A stretch of 64,000 nucleotides of DNA from Corylus avellana. Lineage: Eukaryota > Streptophyta > Magnoliopsida > Fagales > Betulaceae. The stretch lies in the NCBI RefSeq assembly GCF_901000735.1, contig NC_081542.1, positions 23,017,093 through 23,081,092 on the forward strand. Reading direction: 5' to 3'. Each line of letters starts with the position of its first letter. Positions within the stretch are counted from its first letter, which is position 1. Below, piece after piece: positions 22,441-33,985 of this stretch. Below the pieces are notes generated by a model. The model made no database searches. It worked only from the letters and a program-made list of their open reading frames with translations, and had not been told where the DNA came from. The translations under genes were made by a program, and so were the position numbers.

Positions 22441-24730
22441 GTGGAAGTTTATCATGGTATCAGGTAGGTGAAACTTATGTAGATCTGATTCCATGGTTTA
22501 ACAAGTAATACCTGAATTTTTGGTTGGATGGAAATGCTTATAATATTTAGGCAGGAAAGGAAATACATGCTAGAATTTAGTAATACGTCAGGTTAAAATG
22601 TAGGAACTTTTTCTGGTTGACATGTTAGTACTTTCCTCTCTCTCTCTCTTTTACACACATTTGCATTTCAGGAGTGAGACCCAATCTCGATTGAAATAAA
22701 GTCAGTTGATAAAGGTTGAGGGTTGATATATATCAATCTACAATATGTATCTTCATAGATAAGGTTATACAATTTATCTTTACATAATTAAAATTAGAAA
22801 ATAAAAAATAAATAATTACAAAATAAAACTTTTTCACTTTCTAATACAAAAAATTCAAAACTTTATATCATCGCACAAAAGTGACAAAACCTTCAAATTT
22901 TGAAAGAGCAGAATCTGGTCAGATTTCCATGCAAGCCAAGCAAAATAGTTTCCCAAATTGACATCAAGTCATGTGAGCCAGTGAGCCACCATTTCACGTC
23001 GCTTTTCTGTACTTTTTTTTTTTTAACGAATTTTATAAGTGTTAAACACATTTTTAAAATTTTTAAGTGCGCACTTAAACCGGTTATAAATTACATATTA
23101 ATTATTTAATAAGAGATATTATACTTTAAAAATAATTTTAGAGGGTTTTAATTATAACTTGATTAGTACTTTTAAAAAAATAAGTAGATGTGACCGACAT
23201 CCTGGAAAGAGGCTACAAATAAAGTTGAACAACTTTGTACTTTGTGTGACATGACATCTCGATTTCATTGACGCAAGTAATGCAGGGTCCATTTCATTGA
23301 CAGATGTAAAGCACTTTCCTCTATGATATTTCTCTGTGTGTCGGCCTCCAGGGTAGTTAGGTTAGAAGCATATGGGGAATTGTTTTAACGGTAAAGGGTT
23401 ATACCCGACGTTCACCTGACTTACTTTTTTTTTTTTTTTAAAATCAGTGCATAGGATCGAGTTGTACGTAGGTGATTTTTTTATTCTTTCAGAAAAAAAA
23501 AAAAAAAAAAGAGAGAACGATGGGTAATTACTACAAAACCGGGGCGGTCGACCAATCACTTATCATATTCTGATTTCTCAGGTAAAGTCGATTGGCACGA
23601 ATCAGGGCTGCTGTGGTGGTCTCTGACTCGCCTTCATGGCCCAAAAAAAAAAAAAAGAACGGAGTAGATAGGTCGAGACTTCTCATATCGGGTGGTTTCT
23701 CACACCTAATCGGCCTGTATTTAAATGGTCCTCGAAACTACCTTGCCACTTTTGGGCGCTCCCAACTAACTCTAAATACACCTCTTCCTTTTTTTTTTTT
23801 TTTTAGTTGGGAGGCTCTGACCACCCCTCGGCCATAGCGGGGGTGGTTCTGACCACCCCGAGGTCGTCTGGTGGCTCCAACACCCATCGTTCTCCTCCCT
23901 TTCTTTCTTTTTTTTTTTTTTTTGCTTTGAAAGTGTGAATTTTAAAAAAAATCACCTGCAGCAATTTTTAACTCGATTTTAATAAAATAAAAATAAAAAA
24001 AAAAAAAAAAAAATCGCAAAGTCAAGATTGGTGTCAGACAGCACTGTAGCTGGAACAGTACCGTTCCAGCTACAGTGTTGGACCTCCCCTTGCCAAACAT
24101 AGCTAATAGAAAGTAAACTAAACTAAACAAACAAACAATTCATTTGCGTCCAACTAAAAGAGGGATACGTGCATGGACCAATTATCTAGTGGGCCACAAC
24201 CTATACCTCTCACATACTTTTGTTCTTTGAATGAAAAAAAAAGTGAAAATCAAACTAGGAAAAAAACAGTTTTCATTGTCTAATGGATAGGACAAAAAGT
24301 CTTACAACTTTTAGAGTTATTTTGAGTTTGCGATTTCACAAAGTGTGATTTAAAAATAGACGATTTGAAAATATAATTTTTAAAAATGCAGTTAAGTATT
24401 TGATAAAATTGCGCTTTAAACTTTAAAATTGTAATTTAACTTTTGAAATTGTGCGTTTTTCAAAAAAATATCTCCTTATCCTTGATTTAAAAAATACATA
24501 TTTTCTACATTTTCAAATCGCAATTTTTTAGAAACGCAATCACGAACAATTTATTTTCTACGATTTGATTTAAAATTGTACTTTTTGTCTATGAAATTGC
24601 AATCTCAAGCACACGCTTAGAATAAGTTAAAATCCTATTGGGAGGCAACTTAATTTCATATCTTTTTTGATACTTCTATTAGAGTAAAGCTTAAGCCTTA
24701 AGAAAGTTAAAGTTTATGCTTTTGGAATAT
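22441..24730. other. Intergenic DNA without supported genes
   Basis: Holds a CT-repeat (22636-22653), several poly(T)/poly(A) tracts, a GGGGTGGTTCTGACCACCCC palindrome cluster near 23815-23870, a perfect short hairpin at 24042-24077, and a region (24310-24620) rich in GCGATTT/AAATCGC inverted motifs like hAT-type MITE subterminal DNA. No protein signal. Confidence 0.5.
24042..24077. repeat. Short perfect hairpin
   Basis: CACTGTAGCTGGAAC and GTTCCAGCTACAGTG form a 15-bp perfect stem around a 6-base loop. Probably the remnant of a MITE or foldback; there is no evidence that it is transcribed. Confidence 0.6.
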
Positions 24731-24739
24731 TTGATAATT

Positions 24740-25781
24740 GGGAAAATTACACTTTACCCCCCTAAAGTTGTCAGCGATTTGCAATTCCGCCTCCAAAGTT
24801 TCAATTTTTGCAATCCACCCCCCTAAAGTTTCCATTTTTTGCAATTCAGGCAATCCGTCAGTCAAAGCCGCTTTGACTGACGGAACAGTAATCATGTGCG
24901 CCACACGTGATCACTGTTGGCCTTTTTGTACCCAAAATGCCCTCACCCACACCTTACCCACAGCAAACGGCGTCGTTTGATGCTGCTCCTTCGCCAGAGT
25001 TCGTTGATGGGTCATTGCTCGAAAATTTGCCTTTACCTGCAACAAGATGGAGAACCCAAATGACGGAATCTCCTGCAACAGATCGAAATCTCCTCCTCTG
25101 CCCCCTTTGGCGTTCAAAGACAAAGTCCCCTTTAACACTAAATTAATTCAAACTTTGAATGTCATTTTCTACAAAATTAATTCAAATTTTAATTATTCAT
25201 TTTGTTGACAGTCTTCCTAAAGGGATCGCACAAGTCAATTTGTTGCTTGTATGTTTTGTTTGTTGGTGGCATACAGATCTTCAGGAAAACCATGTGCTGC
25301 ATTTGGATTGGTTAATTAAGTCTAAGCTCAAAGAAAGATGTTGGGAGATGAGAGCATCCCATAAAGCTAACGCGTTGCCCCACGCCTTGTCCTCTTCCAT
25401 GTGCTTGCCCCACACCTTGTTCTCCTCCCACAGACAAGCCAGATCTAAGCAAAGCCAACCAAGTTCGAAGCCAGGTTTTAGGGATTCAACGAACTCCAGC
25501 ATGGGGGTATTTTGGGCGTGAGTTGGGTTGGGCGTGGGTCACATGGGTTGGGCGTGCGTGCGTGATGGAAAAGCATGGGGGTATTTTGGGTACAAAAAGG
25601 CCAACAGTGATCACGTGTGGCGCACATGATCACTGTTCCGTCAGTCAAAGCGGCTTTGACTAACGGATTGCCTGAATTGCAAAAAATTGAAACTTTAGGG
25701 GGGTGAATTGCAAAAATTGAAACTTTGGAGGCGGAATTGCAAATCGCTGACAACTTTGGGGGGGTAAACTGTAATTTTCCC
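24740..25781. mobile_element. Non-autonomous MULE, 1,042 bp, perfect 9-bp TSD
   Basis: Terminal inverted repeats of about 200 bp start GGGAAAATTACACTTTACCC and end GTAATTTTCCC, including GTCAAAGC(C/G)GCTTTGACT and GTGATCAC segments. TTGATAATT lies on both sides (24731-24739, 25782-25790). Long TIRs with a 9-bp duplication define Mutator-like elements. The interior (24955-25565) has a coding-like frame beginning MENPNDGISCNRSKSPPLPP near 25050, and CT-rich sequence. It may be captured host DNA but I do not recognise it. Confidence 0.92.
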
Positions 25782-25790
25782 TTGATAATT

Positions 25791-27349
25791 CATCTACCTT
25801 TAGAGATAATGAATATTTTTCCATTACACAGTTTGTGATACAGATTGATTGTTTGCATGGTTGGATTCATTCCATGATGTTTCTATATGTGTGTTGATTG
25901 CATAATTGGATTTGTTCACTAAAAAATTGAACCCACATGCTAGGTTTCATGACTTCTGAGGAAACATACAGACAAATTAATTGGGTAAAAGACAAAAAAA
26001 GTAAACAAATAGGTATTCTGATTGAAGAAAAAAAGAATTCAATTGTGTCCTATAGTCTATTAAATTTTGTTTTTTTGAGTAATTAACTATTGTTGAATAT
26101 ACAAAGTCTTAAAAAAGGTTCACTCACACATTGGAAAACGTTGTAACTCATAAATGCAAGTAGTCAATATAGTATAGTTATTAAACTCAAATTTATAAGC
26201 TTAAACTTTTAAGTTGAATGACGTAGTAACTCGCTATGTTGTGGTCTCATTGATAGATTGGGATTTGTAACTTATGATTACTATTATTAGGAGTTTTGGA
26301 TAAGACCTGATCTTGATAGAATTCAAGTCAAAGTGAAGATTTGTAAAGTGAGGGAATCCTTCTCTCAAGCAGGAGTTTTTGGTAGCCTCCATTAAATACC
26401 TAACCAACACCTATTCTTATAAAAGGGGCAGAAATCCGGCTAGAAAAACAAAAGGAGACACCGCCAAAGAGAGTCCCACACCAATTGAGATCACCAATAA
26501 TTACTTAGCAATTCTGGTAGGTAATTGTGAGAGAGTACCTATGGGGTCTAGTAGGTGCTTGAGCAAGTTATGTTTAGGTGGGTGGGCCTCATAGGGGCCT
26601 CTCACAATTGCCTGTCCAGAATACTAGCAATCTAGATAACAGATAATTATAGCACAAATTAAAACCAAAATCATGATTTCGCATAACAAATATTTGATAA
26701 AAAAATATTTTTTAACATGTTTTACTAAATAGCTTTGAGATTTTAAAAAGTAGCGATTTTAAAAATGCAATTTTTAAAATCGCACTTATTAAAACCGTAA
26801 TCTCAAACGGACCGTAAGGAAAAAATAAAAAATAAAAAAAATAAGTGTCCATTTTCTAATGGATGAGACAATGAAAGACATCATACTAATCCAAACTATG
26901 TTGAAGATTTACATGTAGCTGGAACTAGTCAAGCTCAGTTTCATTCTACCATTATCCTTTATGCTCTACTCAAATGGTAGTTCTAGGCATATAAAGAAAT
27001 TGTCAAGAAGAAGAGAATGAAAGACATCATACCAAATGCAAATGATATTGGAGTTGGTAAATATTTAACTTAATTAATTAGAAATGCTCCTTATCTTTCT
27101 TATAGTTTCTTCAAACACACAAGTGTCCATCAAGAACATTGAACGTGATGGAGTCATTGACCGTGAAGAACTTCTGGATGAAGAAATTAAATTCTCAGTT
27201 TCAGAAGCAGCCATCATTTTTGTTGATTCTGCAACCATTGGGAGAATGGTAAAATGTTTATTTCAAGAGACCAGACTGCATGTAGTTCTGCAGTTTGTCA
27301 TTTAGGATACCCCGACAGTAGTTACTGAATTTGCATGAGATAAATTAAG
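25791..27349. other. Intergenic DNA, possible unidentified coding fragment
   Basis: Mostly AT-rich. At 27104-27249, after a TTATAG that could be a splice acceptor, a frame reads IERDGVIDREELLDEE and further acidic residues. I do not recognise it and it has no partner exons. A hairpin-forming element is at 26506-26629 and a GCGATTT-rich remnant near 26740-26815. Confidence 0.4.
26506..26629. repeat. Imperfect foldback, ~124 bp
   Basis: TAGCAATTCTGGTAGG plus TAATTGTGAGAG pairs imperfectly with CTCTCACAATTGCCTG plus TCCAGAATACTAGCA. Likely a small MITE; a short-hairpin transcript is possible but unsupported. Confidence 0.5.
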
Positions 27350-27572
27350 GGAAAAATATAAAAAAGCCCCCCAAACTACCAGTCGTTTGCGATTTAACCC
27401 TCTGATGTTTCAAAAGTCATAAAGTAGCCCCCCAAACTACTAAACTGTTGCATTTTGGCCACTTTGTTAGTCAAAACCGTTAGTTTGGACGGGAACCACG
27501 AAACGACGCCGTTTTATTAGGGTTAAGTTACGAAAATGCCCTTGTGGGATTTATTTATTTTTATTTTTTTTT
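27350..27572. mobile_element. MULE-like left terminal repeat, runs into gap
   Basis: Starts near GGGAAAAATATAAAAAAGCC with CCCCCCAAACTAC, continues with CCGTTAGTTTGGACGGGAAC and ACGACGCCGTTTTATTAGGG, the style of the other MULE termini here. The opposite end is not seen to the right of the gap, so family membership is inferred from terminal similarity only. Confidence 0.5.
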
Positions 27573-28017
27573 NNNNNNNNNNNNNNNNNNNNNNNNNNNN
27601 NNNNNNNNNNNNNNNNNNNNNNNNNNNNNNNNNNNNNNNNNNNNNNNNNNNNNNNNNNNNNNNNNNNNNNNNNNNNNNNNNNNNNNNNNNNNNNNNNNNN
27701 NNNNNNNNNNNNNNNNNNNNNNNNNNNNNNNNNNNNNNNNNNNNNNNNNNNNNNNNNNNNNNNNNNNNNNNNNNNNNNNNNNNNNNNNNNNNNNNNNNNN
27801 NNNNNNNNNNNNNNNNNNNNNNNNNNNNNNNNNNNNNNNNNNNNNNNNNNNNNNNNNNNNNNNNNNNNNNNNNNNNNNNNNNNNNNNNNNNNNNNNNNNN
27901 NNNNNNNNNNNNNNNNNNNNNNNNNNNNNNNNNNNNNNNNNNNNNNNNNNNNNNNNNNNNNNNNNNNNNNNNNNNNNNNNNNNNNNNNNNNNNNNNNNNN
28001 NNNNNNNNNNNNNNNNN
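27573..28017. other. Assembly gap, 445 N
   Basis: The length is not a round number, so it is probably an estimated gap within one contig pair. Confidence 0.98.
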
Positions 28018-30259
28018 TGTTTAGAATATTTTTGTTTCTATATTTTTGTCTAGTATGCCGCAGACCCGTTGGTTCTTAATTTAATTTTTTTTTGGTTAAA
28101 AATTTAAAGTTATTGGTTGCTGTGTATATTGTCTGCTTATTGTCGGATGGGTTGGTTTAAAATTTTGCATTCTGCCTTCCCTTTGTTCTGTGGTCCCCCT
28201 TGTTGTAATGCATGTCACGCAGCCGGTCCCGTCGTCCCGTCCCATCGTCAACGATGAAGAAGTTTGCCGGCGAAGATGATGCGAATGGATGTGTACTGTC
28301 GGTAGGAAGTTCGCCGGCGAAGTCTACCTCTGCGTGTACGAAATGCCTATGCAGAATTGAATCACGAGTGATGACTTCTCGCACGCAGAAAAATCTTGGG
28401 TGAGAAACAGAAACTTACAAGCACAAGAAATACATACAATGCTGTCTCTCTAAGTTAAGATTGTTAGCAATCAAATCCCTGTGATAGTGCTAGCCTAGGA
28501 AGAGAGATCATACACCTCTTGGGATGTAACAAGCTATAAGCCTGTGCTCTCCATTAGAGTTGAGGCTTCTTGGAAATTCCTAAACATTACTCATGGACCA
28601 GAACCCATCCAACACGCGCACACAGAACTTAACCTAGAAATGCTGAGGTTTATGTTTTTTGCTTAAAAAAAAAAAAAAATCATTTGTAGACTAACATTCA
28701 CATACTTTCTTGTATCCTCCAAACTTTTGTATCAAGACAAAATTCAGTGTAATTTTCCAATTTTCAATTGAGATTTTATTTATAGAACCTTATGTCACAT
28801 TTTGCCTTTATTTTTTGCACGGATAAAAATTAAGGAATCTGGTACAACAAGTTCATCCGCACCAATACTAGTAATCTCTCTCATTTTTATGAATATTTCA
28901 TGGTTTACATTATTAATAATGTAATGTAATATTAAATGTTGTGATAAGAGCAGTAAAAAGAAAAGGAAAAACATGTATTACAAAGTAATATTAAAAAAAC
29001 AAGTTAAAAGAAATTCCCTGACCTTATTTCACAATAAGTAAAGTAAAAAAGTTCTTGTATCAGGGCCTTTTGGTGGTGACTTTTTTGGTTTAGGCAAAGG
29101 TTGTTTGTTGTAAGAGTTTTGGAAATTGATAAATTCTTTGTTTTTGGTGAGTTCGTTGAACCTAGATACCATTGAGGGTTTCAATCAGTCAGAGTTGATA
29201 AGGATAAATTAATACTTCAAGTGAGAGTGGAGGAATACTACAATACAAACACAATTTCTTATCTCCTAATATTCTAGTAACACCTATTTATATACCCAAG
29301 AACCGTTACTACTAGTTATTAATAAACCACTTTCAACTTCTATTGACCACTAACACTAACTTCCCTCAACCTCACTAGTATTGATTTATGAATAAACCTC
29401 CTATGCGGTCGGGCTGCAAAACCCAACTTTTGCAGCCCCCAATCATCTACTGCCACCTTAGCTTGCAACCCAATACACTCGATATAAAAAAATTAAAAAC
29501 AAAAAAACAATGGCATGGGTCTTGCGGAGAAGAGAAAGAAGAAATGACCATAGGTAACTTTTTTCCTTTTTTTATTTAGTTTTCTCATTTGAGTTCAAAA
29601 TCATTTTTTTTCATTTTTTTTTTCCCTTTTTTTGGTTTTTTATCTAATGGGTTTTTTTTTTTTTTTTGATGGGTCTTCTCAGCCACTGAAATGGCGCCGG
29701 TGAAAGGGTCTAGCGTGGGTCTCACCGCTCTGGCTGGGTCTATCTCCGGCGCTGAGTGACATTCTTCTCCGACTTTAGTTTGAAAAAATTTCTAAGGGTT
29801 AACCTTTTCCTCTAGGTTTTAGTTTTTAATTCAAAAACTAGTTTTTAATTCAAAAACTAGTTTTTAGACATTAGAATCAATTTTTGAAGCATTAGAACGA
29901 ATTTTGTAGCATTATAATCGATTTTTGAGGCATTAAAATCGATTTTTGAAGCTGAATTTGGCAGAAAAGTCGCCGGAGAGGGTGACCCAAAGTCTCTGGA
30001 AAGGTGACCTACGACTGGGTCACACTAGACCCACGATGGGTCTCGCCTGACCCACGGCGTGGGTCTGGCAAGACCACTCCGTGGCCTGTGAGTTTGCTGG
30101 GTGGGTATTTTTTGTATTTTTTTCATTTTGATTTGCTGTGTTTGGTCTCATTTTAATTTTTTGCAATTTTCTTAAATGAATGATGTGTCACAAGTCACAA
30201 TGACATTGGATGCTACAAAATGCAGCTTTTGATGTCTAGCTGCACAATAGGGGCTCTCT
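28018..30259. other. Intergenic DNA without supported genes
   Basis: Includes a GC-rich patch at 28150-28400, a possible LTR end near 29155-29180 (a TGGTATCTAGG-like primer site on the minus strand), T-rich runs, and a GGGTCT/AGACCC-rich segment at 29690-30080. None could be turned into a supported gene or bounded element. Confidence 0.45.
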
Positions 30260-30923
30260 TGATTTATATGCTAGCAGGAGTTTCATGATTGGCGTGGTCT
30301 ACGTTATGATGTTCTTCCCCCTTATATTGTTAAGTAAATCGATGGTAAGTCATGCAAGATTTAATATTTTAGTTATGTTATAATTTTTCAAAAATTAAAT
30401 ATATACATATATTTCTAGTTGTGGGATTTTGTTGCGCCATAGTAGCTGCAGAGACTATTGTAGGGGCTCATAAAGCGAAAGGTCTTATTAAAACCACGCC
30501 GTGATTTATCCATATTGGAGTTGATAGTTTATGGGTATGAGCTTCCAACAGCTTTTGAATGGGTGAAAAAAATGGACTCAGAAGTAAAGACGAGTATCCC
30601 ATGAACTTATAATTAACTTAATTATAGTTGTGGGATACTCGTCTTTACTTCTAAGTCCATTTTTTTTTTGACCCATTCAAAAGCTGCTGGAAGCTCAAAA
30701 ACTGTTTTTTCTTCTTGAAGACAAAAGTTCATTAACTCCTATATAGATAAATCAGGACGTGGTTTTGATAGATCCTTCGCTTTATGAGGCCTTACAGAGT
30801 CACAGTAGTCTCTGCAACTACAATGGCCCAACAAAATCCTACAACCAGAAATACATGTATATAGTGAAGCACATCATAACGCCGACCACTTCAATCATGA
30901 AACTCCTGCTAGCATATAAATCA
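30260..30923. repeat. Long foldback (arms ~340 and ~290 bp)
   Basis: Left arm 30260-30600 and right arm 30632-30923 are inverted copies around a ~31-base loop. Outer ends pair through TGATTTATATGCTAGCAGG, inner ends through AAGTAAAGACGAGTATCCCA. The left arm has an extra AT-rich stretch after a GTAAGT (near 30342) that ends in TTTCTAG; this looks like an intron that the right arm lacks in part. The arms carry a coding-like stretch (ELPTAFEWVKKMDSEVK on the left arm) that I do not recognise. A transcript through it would form long double-stranded RNA. Confidence 0.75.
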
Positions 30924-31208
30924 GTACACATAAAAAAACTATACAGGTGAGGTTGAGGCTTGTACTAATATTCTTCTGTTTAGGCTTGGATAATTACATA
31001 TCTTCTTCAACAATCTCCTCCTCAACTCCTCCGATGGATACTCCTCTAAATAGGGCTGCCAAAAAAACCAATGGGCTAGTGTCAAAATGTGAAAAGAATC
31101 TCGTAAAGAAGAGATGCATTGCCTTATAACCTTTTCACTTGTTTCATCACACACTTTTCAAAGAAACAAAAGGCCGTGAGTGTGTGTGTGTTATCTCCAT
31201 ATGGATCC
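30924..31208. other. Unassigned DNA at a contig end
   Basis: No supported feature; ends in a short GTGTGTGTGTGT run before the gap. Confidence 0.5.
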
Positions 31209-31308
31209 NNNNNNNNNNNNNNNNNNNNNNNNNNNNNNNNNNNNNNNNNNNNNNNNNNNNNNNNNNNNNNNNNNNNNNNNNNNNNNNNNNNNNNNNNNNN
31301 NNNNNNNN
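31209..31308. other. Assembly gap, 100 N
   Basis: Exactly 100 N. The right side starts inside the 3' LTR start of a copia element, at a point equivalent to 11238. Confidence 0.98.
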
Positions 31309-31314
31309 TGGTTC

Positions 31315-33960
31315 CTTAACAGCCCCCCTCAAACGAAGGGGAGGGGGAGTAACCATGAGTTTGTCTCTGAGGAAAAGAAATCGAGAGGAGGTAAGGCCCT
31401 TTGTAAAGATATCAGCACATTGATCTTGAGTTGGGATGTAGCTAGCACAAAGATCTTTGTGAAGAATTTTCTCGCGGATGAAGTGGTAGTCAACTTCTAT
31501 ATGCTTGGTACGAGCATGGTAGATGGGATTAGAAGCTAAAGCAATAGCTCCTATGTTATCACACCAGAGTACAGGAGGATCATGGAGAGAAACTTGCAAT
31601 TCTTTGAGTAGCATTCGAAGCCATGAGAATTCAGCAGCTGTAATGGCCATTGCACGATATTCAGCCTCGGTGCTAGATCTCGAGACAACAGGCTGCTTCT
31701 TGGCATGCCAAGATACTAAGTTGGATCCGAAGAAAACACAATACCCTGTAGTGGATCTGCGATCAAGAGGATCCCCTGCCCAGTCAGAGTCACAGTATGC
31801 CTGAAGTTGAAGAGGACCTGAAGTGAAGTGAAGGCCATGATCTGGTGTGCCTTTGAGATACCTTAGAACTCTTTTAGCAGCCTTCATATGTTCTGTAGTT
31901 GGACAATGGAGAAAGTGACACAATTGATTGACAGTGTAGGCTATGTCAGGTCTTGTGAGTGTGCAGTATTGTAGAGCTCCAATGATATGACGATAGGTTG
32001 TGGGATCTGGTAGAGTATCACCATCAAGCTTGGTGAGCTTCTTGCCTGAAGTGCAGGGTGCGGCATAGGGCTTTGCTCCAAGCATTTGCACACGATCAAG
32101 TAAATCAATAATGTATTTACTTTGATTTAGATGCAAGCCAGTTTTGTCACGAAGGACATGGATGCCTAGGAAGTATGAAAGGTAGCCAAGATCTTTCAGC
32201 TTAAATTCCATTTGAAGGCCGTGGATGAGAGTCTCCATGATAGATGAATCTGTACCTGTTACTATGATATCATCAAAATATATCAGTATGTACATATGAA
32301 CAGAGCCTTGATGAAGCATAAAAAGAGAGGTATCTACTAAGGATCCAACAAAACCAAGATGGAGAAGAGCTTGTGACAATCTATAAAACCAAGCTCGTGG
32401 GGCTTGCTTTAGACCATAGAGGGCATTTTTGAGCTTACAAACATGATCTGGAAAAGCTGCATCAACAAAACCAGTAGGCTGCTCCATGAGGACTTCTTCA
32501 TTCAAGTAACCATGAAGGAAGGTATTAGAGACATCCAATTGCTTGAGGGGCCAATTGTAGTGGATTGCTAAGGATAGTAGGATCCGTATAGTGGCTGGTT
32601 TTATAACTGGACTAAAGGTTTCAGTGTAGTCAATACCATCTCTTTGTTGGAAACCCATAGCCACTAGTCTTGCCTTGTATCTTTCAATAGTGCCATTTGA
32701 TTTTTCCTTTAGCCAAAAAATCCACTTATTCTTGATGATGTTTCGATGTGAAGGTCTAGGGCAGAGAGACCAAGTACCATTGTCAACTAAAGCTTGAAGT
32801 TCACTTTCCATTGCAGCAAACCATTTAGGGTTAGAAACAGCCTGAGCAAATGTGGTAGGGATAGAAGGCAAGTGTGTAGCATGAAAGGATTTTAGTGAAT
32901 GCTTGGTTGATTTTAAGGATAGGAATAGCTGATAGTTGGGAAAAGACTTAGGTTTGGAGTTTCCAGTCATAGATCTTGTGACAATATGAGGAGAGGCTGG
33001 TTCAGTAGGTGCAGGCAAAAGCTGAAGTAAGGATTGATCTAGGTGGGGGATAGGATCAGGGGTAGGTGGTAGTAATTCGGCAGTAAGGATAGTCAGGGGA
33101 GTGTTTATAATAGGTACTTGTGCTGGGGAAGGCAAGGTGATTGGGGGTGAGGTCTGAACAGTATTAGAGTCAGAATTATTCATAGAGTAAAAATGAGAAT
33201 GATCAAGAACAATACCTATAGGGGAAGGATCTGATCCGTTAGGGGATGAAGATGCTGCTCTATTCTGTGCAGGGAACACCAATTCATCAAAAATAACATG
33301 TCTAGAGACATATACACGATTGGAGATGGGATCAAGGCACTTGTAACCCTTTTGGTGGTGGGTACAGCATCCAAAGAAGACGCATTGTTTGCTTCTGAAT
33401 TCCAATTTGTGTTTGGCATAGGGTCTTAAGAGAGGATAACAAGCACAACCAAAAGTTTTTAAAAAGGTGTAGTCTGGCTCCTTATTGTAGAGTTTGGTGA
33501 AAGGACTTGAATTTTGGAGAGTAGGCGTAGGCAATCTATTGATGAGATACACGGCAGTACTGACAGCTTCAACCCAGTATTTAGAAGAAAGGTGGGATTG
33601 AGCTAGGAGACTAAGACCAGATTCAATGATATGCCTATGTTTTCTTTCTGAAACTCCATTTTGTTGAGATGTATGTGGACATGTGACTCGATGAAGAACA
33701 CCATGTGTTGACAAAAACTTAGTAAAGTTATGAGAGGTGTATTCACCACCCCCATCTGTTTGAAGTTGTTTAATTTTAAGGGAAAATAAATTTTCTATCA
33801 AACACTTGAATTTAACAAAGGTTTCAAAAACATCTGATTTGAGTTTTAGAGGAAATAGCCAGGTGTATCTAGAGAAATCATCAATAAAGATAACATAACA
33901 TTTGCTTCCATTGATTGAAGATAAAGGAGAAATCCATACATCACTATGAATAAGCTCCAA
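31315..33960 (-). CDS. Copia pol: integrase, RT, RNase H
   Basis: Minus strand, open for about 880 residues. Integrase core: LELIHSDVW, FIDDFSRYTW, LQTDGGGEYTS and QQNGVSERKHRHI (D-D-E). After the proline-rich linker comes RT with KNKWIFWL, KARLVAMGF, QLDVSNTFLHGYL and YFDDIIVTG, where the usual copia motif and the copy near 12200 have YVDD. RNase H has YCDSDWAGD, STEAEYRA and RTKHIEVDYHF. The frame runs into the 3' LTR start at LRGAVKEP. In the intact family this is part of one Gag-Pol polyprotein; here it is cut from gag-PR by a one-base frameshift near 33990-34005. Confidence 0.9.
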
Positions 33961-33985
33961 TGGAGCAGTGGTAATACGACTTGAC

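Noticed and set aside
24042..24077. A microRNA precursor
   Set aside because: The stem is only 15 bp with a 6-base loop, too short for a plant MIRNA hairpin.
27536..28053. Long reading frames spanning the 445-base gap
   Set aside because: They consist almost wholly of N and carry no information.
29155..29420. An LTR ending before a TGGTATCTAGG-like primer site on the minus strand
   Set aside because: No partner LTR, polypurine tract or internal coding sequence was found, so only a mention is justified.
31147..31315. Extension of copia pol beyond the 3' LTR start to 31147
   Set aside because: It reads through the 100-N gap; the natural stop should lie in the missing LTR.
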